From Halanaerobiales bacterium (GTDB taxonomy: Bacteria > Bacillota > Halanaerobiia > Halanaerobiales > M55B127): a stretch of 30,132 nucleotides of DNA. Below, piece after piece: positions 22,981 through 30,132 of this stretch (the stretch's first letter is position 1; each line of letters begins with the position of its first letter). The stretch covers positions 1 to 30,132 of the forward strand of contig JAIPEV010000001.1 of assembly GCA_021736965.1 (NCBI GenBank). Reading direction: 5' to 3'. Position numbers and translations under genes: made by a program. The notes below the pieces were generated by a model that saw nothing but the letters and a program-made list of their open reading frames with translations, was not told the DNA's origin and did no database searches.

Positions 22981-24099
22981 ATGAAATTTACTGTAGATAA
23001 AGATGTATTTCAATCTAATATTCGATTTTTAAATAAAATTACTAAGAATTTTGATTTTAATAATATTGCTGATAGTTTGCTATTTAAATTAAAAGATGAT
23101 AAATTAATTATTCAAGCTATGAATGATTTATCAGCAGCTAAGACAACTATTCCTATGAATAAAGAATTTTTAAATACTGAATTTCTTGTAGATGCTAATA
23201 AATTTTATAAAGTTATTAGATTTGCATCACAAGATACTTTAATGTTTGAATTGGATGCTGAAGATACTCAAAAAGGAGAAGGCCATTTAATATTTAGAGG
23301 AAAGTCTACTGTTAAATTTCCTTTAAAACCTTTATTTCAATATCCTACTTATAATAAAGAAAATCTTTATTATACTCCTGTCGATAAAGAATTTATAGAA
23401 GATTTGGATATTGCTAAGGAGTTTATTCATAAAAAAGCAACTAATTATTTATCTGGGATTAATATTAATTCTAATACAATTATATCTTCAAATAAGATTG
23501 TTGTTATGTTGATTAAACATAAGTATAATTTTGATAAATACCATTTTGATAGTCTGACAATACCTAGTGATACTACTAGTATTATTAAAGCTTTGGATGA
23601 TCCAGAAATTAGTTTTAGTTCTTCTTTTTATGTTAAAGGTAAAATAAAAGACTGTAAAGTAGAAACCTATCATAATGTTATTAATGATGATTATCCTGCT
23701 GATTTGATTTTACAGAAAACACATAAATGGGGCAATGAAAAGGATAAACATAAAGTTGTTTTTCGTCTCGATGATTTAAAAGTAATTAATAAAAAAATTA
23801 ATTCTGTTAATAGTAAAGATGATATGCCTGTAAAATTAGAAGTTAAAGAAGGCAAAATAACTTTTAAATATAGAGAAAATAAATTTACTTTTCAACAAAC
23901 TATAGAAGCTGAAACAGAAACTCCCTTAGTAACTAAAATGAGATGTGCTCGTATTGATAATCTTGTATCTCTAGCTAGTTTTTATGGACAGAATAAAATT
24001 TCATTATTTTTTAAAAAAGAAGATACTTCAGAACATTTTATATTTAAAGACAAATTTTTGTATGTTGCTGAATTGCAAGAGTTAACTATAAAAGAATAG
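22981..24099 (+). CDS. dnaN: DNA polymerase III beta-type sliding clamp
   Basis: A 372-residue beta clamp, close to the bacterial length (about 366) and with three repeated subdomains. The N-terminal MKFTVDKDVFQSNIRFLNKI, the middle DDYPADLI (equivalent of the FPD region) and the C-terminal pattern around residues 320-372 ending in a YVAELQELTIKE strand fit DnaN; sequence conservation is low, as usual in phages. ATG 22981 follows AAAAGAGGTTAATA. It forms a ring that holds a polymerase on DNA. Its place between clamp loader and PolA argues that the phage polymerase uses it. Confidence 0.88.
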   Translation: MKFTVDKDVFQSNIRFLNKITKNFDFNNIADSLLFKLKDDKLIIQAMNDLSAAKTTIPMNKEFLNTEFLVDANKFYKVIRFASQDTLMFELDAEDTQKGEGHLIFRGKSTVKFPLKPLFQYPTYNKENLYYTPVDKEFIEDLDIAKEFIHKKATNYLSGININSNTIISSNKIVVMLIKHKYNFDKYHFDSLTIPSDTTSIIKALDDPEISFSSSFYVKGKIKDCKVETYHNVINDDYPADLILQKTHKWGNEKDKHKVVFRLDDLKVINKKINSVNSKDDMPVKLEVKEGKITFKYRENKFTFQQTIEAETETPLVTKMRCARIDNLVSLASFYGQNKISLFFKKEDTSEHFIFKDKFLYVAELQELTIKE

Positions 24100-24108
24100 G
24101 AGAAAAAT

Positions 24109-24645
24109 ATGATAAAACTTACAGGACAAATCGGGAGAGAAGAATTTAATAAACGATTAAAGAGTGCTAGACCAAAAGTATTAAAATCTTTAGCTGAGGA
24201 CTTTACTAAAGTTTTAAGAATACCTGTGAACAAAGACCAAAAAAATAAAAATTTAAGAAAAACTTTAGAAGGTTTATATTTTAGAGATAGAAGTTTACTA
24301 AATGAAGATTCAATTGATAAAGATAAGGTAAATGGTAAAGATTACTTTGATGTTAGATGCCTTATTAATTGCCCGTTCACAACTAAAAATTCATTTTATG
24401 ATACTTATATGGCAATGATATATCCTTTTGAATTAAATAAAAATATTAAAAGAAGTGATATTTATAAAAGAGTAGAAGAATATAAAAAATATCATGATCA
24501 AAAATTCAGTAAAAAAGAAATTTACCGTATAATACAATGGGCGGGTCAACATAAAGTTGGCAAAAAATCTATTGTAGAAACTACAAAGCCAACTATGAAA
24601 TTCAGAAAAATAAAAGAATGGGATAATTTTGAGGCTAAATTGTGA
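24109..24645 (+). CDS. Unknown basic protein of the replisome unit
   Basis: Unrecognised 178-residue lysine-rich protein, ten bases after the clamp gene behind TAGGAGAAAAAT. No zinc site or enzyme motif. The C-terminal part (IYRIIQWAGQHKVGKKSIVETTKPTMKF) is strongly basic. Its position between clamp and polymerase suggests a DNA-bound replication role. Its TGA overlaps the next gene's GTG by four bases. Confidence 0.7.
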   Translation: MIKLTGQIGREEFNKRLKSARPKVLKSLAEDFTKVLRIPVNKDQKNKNLRKTLEGLYFRDRSLLNEDSIDKDKVNGKDYFDVRCLINCPFTTKNSFYDTYMAMIYPFELNKNIKRSDIYKRVEEYKKYHDQKFSKKEIYRIIQWAGQHKVGKKSIVETTKPTMKFRKIKEWDNFEAKL

Positions 24646-24857
24646 TAGATAGAGTTCCTAAAATCATTAAAGTAAAGGATAAGCCTTATCAGCTTATTCA
24701 TAAAAAAAGATTTTCTTTATGGAAGGATGATAAGGCTATTGATTTTTTAAAAAAGAAATATAATGCTAATATTGTTTTAAGAAAAAAGGGGTATATTTAC
24801 TTATTAAGAAAAATTGAAAATGCTAAATATAAAACAATAAAGGAAAACAATGGATAA
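24642..24857 (+). CDS. Small basic unknown protein
   Basis: Unrecognised 71-residue protein starting at GTG 24642, which overlaps the previous TGA (GTGA); a GAGG lies about nine bases upstream. Lysine-rich, alternating hydrophobic and charged residues. Its end overlaps the polymerase start by eight bases and contains its Shine-Dalgarno (AAAGGA). Confidence 0.65.
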   Translation: MIDRVPKIIKVKDKPYQLIHKKRFSLWKDDKAIDFLKKKYNANIVLRKKGYIYLLRKIENAKYKTIKENNG

Positions 24858-27228
24858 ATGTCAAAAATGTTCTCTAGGTAATAAAGAAAAAAGATTTGAC
24901 TATTATTATAATGAAAACTCTAAATATTTAATACTATCAGATTTTCCTGAAACTATTGAGATAAGATCGGGTATTCCAAAGATTTTACAAGGACAATCTT
25001 CTTATCTTTTTAAAAAAATGATAAAAAAGGCAAACTTACAAATAAAAGACTTTAGCTATGCAACATTAACTCAATGCTATCCCACTACAAAAAATATAAC
25101 AGATACAAATACTAAAGAATCTATTAATACTTGCGTACAAGCAAACTTATATAGATTTATTAAAAAAGTAAATCCTGAAATTATCTTTATTACTAAAGAT
25201 GTTTGTGCTACATACTTTTTTAATCTTAGTTCTCTTAATTCGCTAGGAAACAGCCTGAAGTACTGGGAGGGCTTTAAAGTATTAGCTTTAGAGTTACCCT
25301 CTACTACTAGAAGAAAGAAATATTCTCGTATTAATAGCGTTGCTAATTTAAAATATGCTAAATCTTTAATAGAAGAAGATAATTCATTAAATCATTTAGA
25401 TTTAAATACTGTATCTAATACTAAAGAATTTTATAAATCTTTAGAAAAAATAAAAAATGGAAATGCTTTTAATAGGTATGGGGTAGATGTCGAAACCACA
25501 GGCTTAAATCCTTATAAAGGCGATAAAATATTTGGAATTAGTTTTGCTTTCTCAGATACAGAAGCTTATTATTTTCCTATTAGACGCCACTCTATTTTAG
25601 GCAATGGATATGAATTGTACTGGCCAAAAAAAGAAATGGAAAAGCTTAGAAAATTTGTAGAAGATAGAAATAATAAATTTTCATTTCATTTTTCTAATTT
25701 TGATGTTGAATTTATCCATATTGATTTAGGTTGGGATATAAAAGTTACAAATGATAGCTTAAATTTAGCGTATACTCTTAATGAAAATAGAAAAAAATCA
25801 TTGGAATACCTTACTAATAGATTTTTCTCTGATTTAGTTGGATTTAAAGAAAAATCTAAAAAAGAAATTAAACAAACAAAAGATTTTGATAAAATTCCAT
25901 TAAATATTTTAGCAGAAAGATGTAATATTGACAGTATTGCTTGTTTTAGATTAACTAATAAATTTGTACGAGAGTTATTTAATAATAATCAAGAATTGCT
26001 TAAATACTATAATAAGTTTAGAAAGCCTTTATTAAATATTCTTATTAATCTTCAAGAAAATGGATTTAAAATTGATTTAAATAGGCTAGAAGAGCTTGAT
26101 AAAAAATATTCTAGTAAGTTAAATAGATTAAAAACTAAAATGTGGAAAGCTGCTAACTGTAGATTTAATCCTAAATCTAATCCAGAATTAAGAGATGTTC
26201 TATACAATAAGATTAATTTAACTCCTCCAAAAGGTTTTATAACCGAAAAAACAAAAAAACCTCAATTAAATAAAGCAGCTTTTAAAGAGCTCAAAAAAGA
26301 ATATGGATTGCTTTTAATAGATTATATTTTAGATTACAAAGAATTGCATAAATTAAAATCAACTTATATAGATGGATTTAGAAAAGTTGTAGTGAACACT
26401 AGGATTCATAGTAAATTTAAATCTGCCGTTGCTAAAACAGGAAGGCTAGCTTCTAGTAATCCTAATGCTCAAAATATAGCAGGAAACAAAGACATTAAGG
26501 GCTTAATAATAGCAGAGGAAGGGTATAATATTATCGAAATGGATTATAAGCAAGCAGAGGCCAGATTATTCGCTTACTTATCTGGTAGTGACAAATTGGC
26601 AGAAGCTTGTTATTCTTCTGATGTGTACCAAAAAATAGCTGCTTTAAGTACTGGAGTAGATTTTGAAGAAGTAACACAAGAAGTCCGAGATCATTATAAA
26701 ATGGTTGTTTTAGCTTTACTATATGGTATGGGAGATGCCTCATTAGCAAAGATTATTAATAAAACAAAAAGACAGGCAGAATCTTTAAGAAATCAATTTT
26801 TTGATATGTTTCCTGCTGTTGTAAATTGGAAACAAAAAATATATAAAGAGCTAAAAGAGAATGGATATGTTACTAGCATATACGGCAGAAGAAGAAGAAT
26901 ACCTACTATATACAGCAATAAAGAAGAAGATAGAGCTGAAGCTAAACGCCAAGCTGTTAATTTTAAAGTTCAATCTCCTACTTTTGACTATGTTGGAGTA
27001 GGATTACAAAGAACTTATAAAAACATTCAACCTTTTGATGCAAAGATTATACTTACTGTCCATGATAGTATTTTAGTTGAAGTCAAAAAAGAACAAACAG
27101 AAGATATACTTCCAATAATGAAAAAATCAATGATAGACCCTGTACCTCCAATTGACAAAGATGCTCATATGGGAGTAGATGCTGAAGTGGGGAAAAGGTG
27201 GGGATTTTTTGAAACAGTAGAAATATAA
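24850..27228 (+). CDS. polA: Family A DNA polymerase with N-terminal UDG-like domain
   Basis: A 792-residue phage DNA polymerase. Residues ~1-175 form a family-4 uracil-DNA-glycosylase-like domain with four candidate Fe-S ligands (C4, C7, C76, C95), but its active-site loops read LSDFPE instead of GEAPG and LPS instead of HPS. The 3'-5' exonuclease has DVETTG (D213, E215) and SNFD (D285); exo III D361 is present but its usual Tyr is R357. The polymerase domain has TGRLASSNPNAQNI (530-543), motif A DYKQAEAR (D565, E570), motif B R613, K617, L621, Y625, and motif C VHDS (D739). The residue equal to E. coli F762 is leucine. There is no 5' nuclease domain. The UDG fusion resembles the SPO1 type. 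Last gene of the P9 unit. Confidence 0.95.
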   Translation: MDKCQKCSLGNKEKRFDYYYNENSKYLILSDFPETIEIRSGIPKILQGQSSYLFKKMIKKANLQIKDFSYATLTQCYPTTKNITDTNTKESINTCVQANLYRFIKKVNPEIIFITKDVCATYFFNLSSLNSLGNSLKYWEGFKVLALELPSTTRRKKYSRINSVANLKYAKSLIEEDNSLNHLDLNTVSNTKEFYKSLEKIKNGNAFNRYGVDVETTGLNPYKGDKIFGISFAFSDTEAYYFPIRRHSILGNGYELYWPKKEMEKLRKFVEDRNNKFSFHFSNFDVEFIHIDLGWDIKVTNDSLNLAYTLNENRKKSLEYLTNRFFSDLVGFKEKSKKEIKQTKDFDKIPLNILAERCNIDSIACFRLTNKFVRELFNNNQELLKYYNKFRKPLLNILINLQENGFKIDLNRLEELDKKYSSKLNRLKTKMWKAANCRFNPKSNPELRDVLYNKINLTPPKGFITEKTKKPQLNKAAFKELKKEYGLLLIDYILDYKELHKLKSTYIDGFRKVVVNTRIHSKFKSAVAKTGRLASSNPNAQNIAGNKDIKGLIIAEEGYNIIEMDYKQAEARLFAYLSGSDKLAEACYSSDVYQKIAALSTGVDFEEVTQEVRDHYKMVVLALLYGMGDASLAKIINKTKRQAESLRNQFFDMFPAVVNWKQKIYKELKENGYVTSIYGRRRRIPTIYSNKEEDRAEAKRQAVNFKVQSPTFDYVGVGLQRTYKNIQPFDAKIILTVHDSILVEVKKEQTEDILPIMKKSMIDPVPPIDKDAHMGVDAEVGKRWGFFETVEI

Positions 27229-27237
27229 AAAAATAGC

Positions 27238-27266
27238 TTGACTTTTTCATTTAGTTGTTTTAACTT
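27238..27266 (+). promoter_or_regulatory. Promoter P10 (right class)
   Basis: TTGACT (27238-27243), spacer beginning TTTTCA, TAACTT (27261-27266), preceded by AAATAGC. It begins ten bases after the polymerase stop and drives the RtcB unit. Confidence 0.78.
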
Positions 27267-27299
27267 ATTAATGCTATTTAAAATTAAAAGAAGAATAAA

Positions 27300-27542
27300 A
27301 TGAGATTATTTGACACGATTAACTTCAAGTGTGATAATTGTGGACAACCCTTAGAAATACAGACTAAAGCTGGTGTTTATTCTTTAAATACTTATTCTAT
27401 TCCTCAACTAGCTTCAAAGCCAATTAAATATAAGTTATCCATGTTAGATGATATATGTGGGGAAAAAGTACACTGTTCCGCATGTGGTTATACTAATCAA
27501 ATTAATATAATATCTTCACCGTCAATAAAAATTAATAGTTAG
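27300..27542 (+). CDS. Small zinc-ribbon protein
   Basis: An 80-residue protein. CDNCG (residues ~11-15) and CSACG (about 59-63) give a four-Cys zinc ribbon enclosing a ~44-residue insert. The Shine-Dalgarno is modest (AAAAGAAGAA). First gene after P10, ten bases before rtcB; function unknown. Confidence 0.7.
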   Translation: MRLFDTINFKCDNCGQPLEIQTKAGVYSLNTYSIPQLASKPIKYKLSMLDDICGEKVHCSACGYTNQINIISSPSIKINS

Positions 27543-27552
27543 AAGGAGTAAT

Positions 27553-28746
27553 ATGAAAAATGTAATTTATAACAGAGAAAATCAAAATGTACCAATTAAA
27601 ACATGGACAAATGATATTGAACAGGGTGCTTTAGAACAGGCTTTAAATATGTCTAGATTACCCTTTGTATTTAAACATATAGCATTAATGCCAGATGTTC
27701 ATAGAGGATATGGAGTTCCTATTGGTGGAGTGATGGCTACAAAAGATGTCATAATTCCTAATGCGGTAGGTGTAGATATTGGTTGTGGAATGATTGCACA
27801 ACAAACTAATTTAAAAGAAATTACAGAAGATACATTAAAGAAAATACTCGGTTTAATTAGACAGAATATACCAACAGGATTCAGTCGCCATAAAGAAACA
27901 CAAGATGAAAGCCATATGCCTAAAGTATTGGAGGATAAACATCTTCCAGTAATAGAAAAGGAATATGAAAGTGCTTTATATCAAATAGGTACATTGGGGG
28001 GCGGAAATCATTTTATTGAATTTCAGAAAGATGAAAATGACAATATATGGATAATGATACATTCTGGTAGTAGAAATTTAGGATACAAAGTTGCTAAATA
28101 CTATAATGAGAAAGCAATTGAATTAAATGAAATGTGGTATTCACAAGTACCAAAAAAATATGAATTAGCATTTTTACCACCAGATACAGATGAATATAGA
28201 GATTATATTAACGAAATGAAATATGCTTTAAAATTTGCATTATGTAATAGAAGATTAATGTTATTTAGAGTTATGGATATTATGAAAAATTGTGTTAGAA
28301 AATATGATAATAATAATTTTTCGTTTGTAAATGATTATATTAATATTCACCATAACTATGCTTCAATTGAAAATCATTTTGGAAAGAATGTATGGATACA
28401 TAGAAAAGGAGCCACATTAGCCAGAGAAGGTACTATTGGTATTATTCCTGGAAGTCAAGGCACCAGTTCTTATATAGTTGAGGGGAAAAGCAATAAACAA
28501 AGTTTTACCTCTTGTAGTCATGGTGCTGGTAGATTAATGAGTAGGACTAAAGCAAAAAATGATTTAGATTTATACGTAGAAAAAGGTAAATTAGAAGACA
28601 AAGGAATTCTTCATTCTATTAGAGGAAAAAAGGATTTAGATGAAGCTAGTGGTGCTTATAAAAATATAGATATTGTAATGGAAAACCAAAAGGATTTAGT
28701 TGATATCATTCATAAATTAGAACCAATAGCAGTAATAAAGGGGTAG
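27553..28746 (+). CDS. rtcB: RNA ligase RtcB
   Basis: A 397-residue RtcB, which joins RNA 2',3'-cyclic-phosphate (or 3'-phosphate) ends to 5'-OH ends with GTP and manganese. Key motifs are all present: LMPDVHRGYGVPIGGV (45-60), DIGCGM with metal ligands D75 and C78, GGGNHF (N152, H153), MIHSGSR (H170), WIHRKGAT (H283) and SCSHGAGR with the guanylylated H323. Length matches the E. coli enzyme (408). ATG 27553 follows AGAAGGAGTAAT. No archease gene is seen. In a phage, repair of tRNAs cut by host anticodon nucleases is a likely role, inferred from chemistry and the presence of a phage tRNA. Confidence 0.96.
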   Translation: MKNVIYNRENQNVPIKTWTNDIEQGALEQALNMSRLPFVFKHIALMPDVHRGYGVPIGGVMATKDVIIPNAVGVDIGCGMIAQQTNLKEITEDTLKKILGLIRQNIPTGFSRHKETQDESHMPKVLEDKHLPVIEKEYESALYQIGTLGGGNHFIEFQKDENDNIWIMIHSGSRNLGYKVAKYYNEKAIELNEMWYSQVPKKYELAFLPPDTDEYRDYINEMKYALKFALCNRRLMLFRVMDIMKNCVRKYDNNNFSFVNDYINIHHNYASIENHFGKNVWIHRKGATLAREGTIGIIPGSQGTSSYIVEGKSNKQSFTSCSHGAGRLMSRTKAKNDLDLYVEKGKLEDKGILHSIRGKKDLDEASGAYKNIDIVMENQKDLVDIIHKLEPIAVIKG

Positions 28747-28764
28747 AATAAAAAGGAGTAAATA

Positions 28765-29052
28765 ATGAATAATCAAGAATACGTAGATATAGAATTTGAA
28801 ACAGGAATGGTAGGTATTAGTGGTTCTGATAAAATATCTAAATTGTTAGATATAGAAGTAGTAACTTATGATTATCTTATAGATGAGTATATTCCAAATC
28901 AGGGTAAAAAAGATATGAATATGTTTATATCTTTAGGATTTAGCCCATATAATTATATACTCTGGAAATTATATAATGAAGGTCATATGAAAGAAAAATT
29001 GATAAAGCCATTCAAAGAAAAAATTAAAGAAGAATTTAACATAGAAATATAA
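28765..29052 (+). CDS. Small unknown protein
   Basis: Unrecognised 95-residue protein behind AAAAAGGAGTAAATA, 18 bases after rtcB. An acidic N-terminal half (EYVDIEFETGMVGISGSDKI) and a helical, basic C-terminus. No motif; co-transcribed with rtcB. Confidence 0.68.
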   Translation: MNNQEYVDIEFETGMVGISGSDKISKLLDIEVVTYDYLIDEYIPNQGKKDMNMFISLGFSPYNYILWKLYNEGHMKEKLIKPFKEKIKEEFNIEI

Positions 29053-29064
29053 GGAGAAAATGTT

Positions 29065-29193
29065 ATGAAAACAAAATCTATTTATTTTGTAGGCCAACAG
29101 TATGAATTTGACTGTTATAAAAAAAGATGGTTAAGAGAAGATAAATATTTAGAACAACAAAAATTACATAATCTATTTAAGGAGGCAAATTAA
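29065..29193 (+). CDS. Tiny unknown protein
   Basis: A 42-residue frame (MKTKSIYFVGQQYEF...) with a good Shine-Dalgarno (AAGGAGAAAATGTT) and tight packing: it begins 12 bases after the previous stop and ends by TAATG overlap with the next gene. Short strand followed by a lysine/arginine-rich helix. No family recognised; packing and ribosome site support it as real. Confidence 0.6.
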   Translation: MKTKSIYFVGQQYEFDCYKKRWLREDKYLEQQKLHNLFKEAN

Positions 29194-29396
29194 TGAGAAA
29201 ACAATTTTTTGATAAAGGTGATAGAGTTTGGGATGTTTTTAAAGGGAGGACAGGAACAATTACTCAAGTTATAGAAGAAGATTACATGAATGAACCTTAT
29301 TATGAAATTGACTATGATGTTTGGAATAAAAGAAGTTCGTTGGATAGTAAAGTACCTCAACATCTTCTTAGATTTTTGGAGGATAATGATGAGTAA
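29193..29396 (+). CDS. Small SH3/KOW-like protein
   Basis: A 67-residue protein overlapping the previous stop by one base, with AAGGAGG upstream. FDKGDRVWDVFKGRTGTITQVIEED at the N-terminus has the KGDxVxD...GxxGTI rhythm of small phage proteins with an SH3/KOW-like barrel; the fold is inferred. The remainder is acidic. Confidence 0.68.
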   Translation: MRKQFFDKGDRVWDVFKGRTGTITQVIEEDYMNEPYYEIDYDVWNKRSSLDSKVPQHLLRFLEDNDE

Positions 29397-29547
29397 ACTT
29401 GAACATACCATTGATAAAATATTTTATTTTATATTATATCGAGTTATTTGTCCTCGTAAAAACTGGAAAATAAGTCAAATATTTAAAATAACTATAAGGT
29501 ATACTAGAGTTAAACGAATTATAAAAAATGGAGAATATTATGTTTAA
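29389..29547 (+). CDS. Small basic unknown protein
   Basis: A 52-residue protein. GGAGG at 29378-29382 is best placed for ATG 29389, giving MSKLEHTIDKIFYF...; longer in-frame starts (from 29290) would lie within the previous gene. Basic, with aromatic residues (IFYFILYRVICPRKNW); a short hydrophobic patch is too small to call a membrane span. Overlaps the previous and next genes by eight bases each. Confidence 0.6.
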   Translation: MSKLEHTIDKIFYFILYRVICPRKNWKISQIFKITIRYTRVKRIIKNGEYYV

Positions 29548-30132
29548 AACATTTAAAAAATTAATTAAAAGATACGAAAATATTACCAGAGAAGAAATTG
29601 CTAGAAAAGTAGATAATTATTCTGATGAAAAAGGCAATTTAGAATGGTATATACTAAAAAGAGATTTAACTGGATTTGGTGATGCTGCAGACTGTATATT
29701 ATGTAAAGAGGTAAAAAAACAATGTGGACATTGTGCATGGATGAAATTAACCGAATCTAAATGTTTTGAAAAAGAAAATGGAAAAACATTTAACCAAATT
29801 GATGATGCTGAGACTATAGAAAGCCTTTATCAAGCTTATAAAGATAGAGCAAAATATATGAGAAAGGTGTTAGAGAAATATGCGAATAATCAATTACCAA
29901 AAATAGGTAAATGTCCCTCTTGCGGTTCTAAATTAGTAATATTAGAAGAATATATTAGTGCAAACTATTCAACCATTAACGAGGAAAGAAACTGGGAATA
30001 TCAAGTTCACTGTCAAAAATGCAAAGCACGTGGGCCAGTTAAAGAAGGAAAAGAAAATGCAATTAACGCATGGAATGCTCTTCTTAGAAAAGGTATCGGC
30101 CAAGATGGAACAGGTAATACTGCTTTAGTGGG
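29540..30132 (+). CDS. Lar-like restriction alleviation zinc-ribbon protein (partial)
   Basis: 197 codons are visible; the gene runs off the window. ATG 29540 follows AATGGAGAATATT. Residues ~122-181 match the Lar-like zinc ribbon: CPSCGSKL (C125, C128), then YQVHCQKCKARGP (C158, C161) and AINAWNALL with the conserved WN. The Lar of Rac prophage relieves type I restriction; the same fold occurs widely in phages, so the role here is inferred. Residues 52-75 add another Cys cluster (C52, C55, C62, C65, C75) that could bind a second metal. The C-terminal end beyond WN is unusual and unfinished. Confidence 0.82.
   Translation, partial: MFKTFKKLIKRYENITREEIARKVDNYSDEKGNLEWYILKRDLTGFGDAADCILCKEVKKQCGHCAWMKLTESKCFEKENGKTFNQIDDAETIESLYQAYKDRAKYMRKVLEKYANNQLPKIGKCPSCGSKLVILEEYISANYSTINEERNWEYQVHCQKCKARGPVKEGKENAINAWNALLRKGIGQDGTGNTALV

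Noticed and set aside
29190..29411. Minus-strand 73-codon frame
   Set aside because: Covers the SH3/KOW-like gene on the other strand; no supporting signals.
1..30132. CRISPR array, insertion sequence, intron or intein
   Set aside because: No regularly spaced repeats, transposase or homing-endonuclease frame; the replication proteins and RtcB read through without inserts.

Overview
The window reads as part of a bacteriophage genome from a low-GC bacterial host. Every convincing gene lies on the + strand, genes abut or overlap by 1-14 bases, most products are under 200 residues and unrecognised, and the recognisable core is a nearly complete DNA replication set. TGA serves as a stop codon (for example at 1243-1245 and 5283-5285), so a mollicute-type code is unlikely. 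Shine-Dalgarno sequences are strong (GAAAGGAA, AAAGGAG). I see no structural, packaging, lysis or integrase genes, so phage is an inference from gene content and layout, and the host cannot be named.

Layout. About 0.1-8.9 kb is an accessory region of small unknown proteins, including two adjacent genes with related C-termini, two small membrane proteins and several zinc-ribbon proteins. About 8.9-9.0 kb holds a tRNA-Tyr(GTA). About 9.0-12.5 kb has two proteins resembling widespread phage/plasmid unknown families, then a DnaG primase. About 12.5-16.6 kb is another block of small genes, with a lysine-rich candidate replication organiser. About 16.6-20.3 kb carries a candidate degenerate helicase loader, DnaB helicase and an SF2 DEAH helicase. 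About 20.4-27.2 kb carries a DnaX-type clamp loader subunit, a beta-type sliding clamp and a family A DNA polymerase with an N-terminal uracil-DNA-glycosylase-like domain. About 27.3-30.1 kb carries an RtcB RNA ligase, small proteins and, cut by the window end, a protein with a Lar-like restriction-alleviation zinc ribbon.

Regulation is unusually legible. Ten promoters, each TTGAC(A/T), exactly 17 bases, then TAnnTT, head ten transcription units that together cover every gene. They form two subclasses: ACTTGACATT-like on the left and AGCTTGACTTTTTCA-like from 12.5 kb onward. Three contain the stop codon of the gene upstream, and several left-hand units share an identical 16-base translation-start module. 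No stretch over 300 bases lacks a gene; the largest gap (20273-20434) holds one promoter and one perfect DnaA box.

Working together, primase, DnaB, its putative loader, clamp loader, clamp and PolA could form a largely phage-encoded replisome. No delta/delta-prime clamp-loader subunits or SSB are seen, so host parts or genes outside the window are probably needed. The tRNA, RtcB and Lar-like protein suggest defence against host tRNA-cutting and restriction systems.
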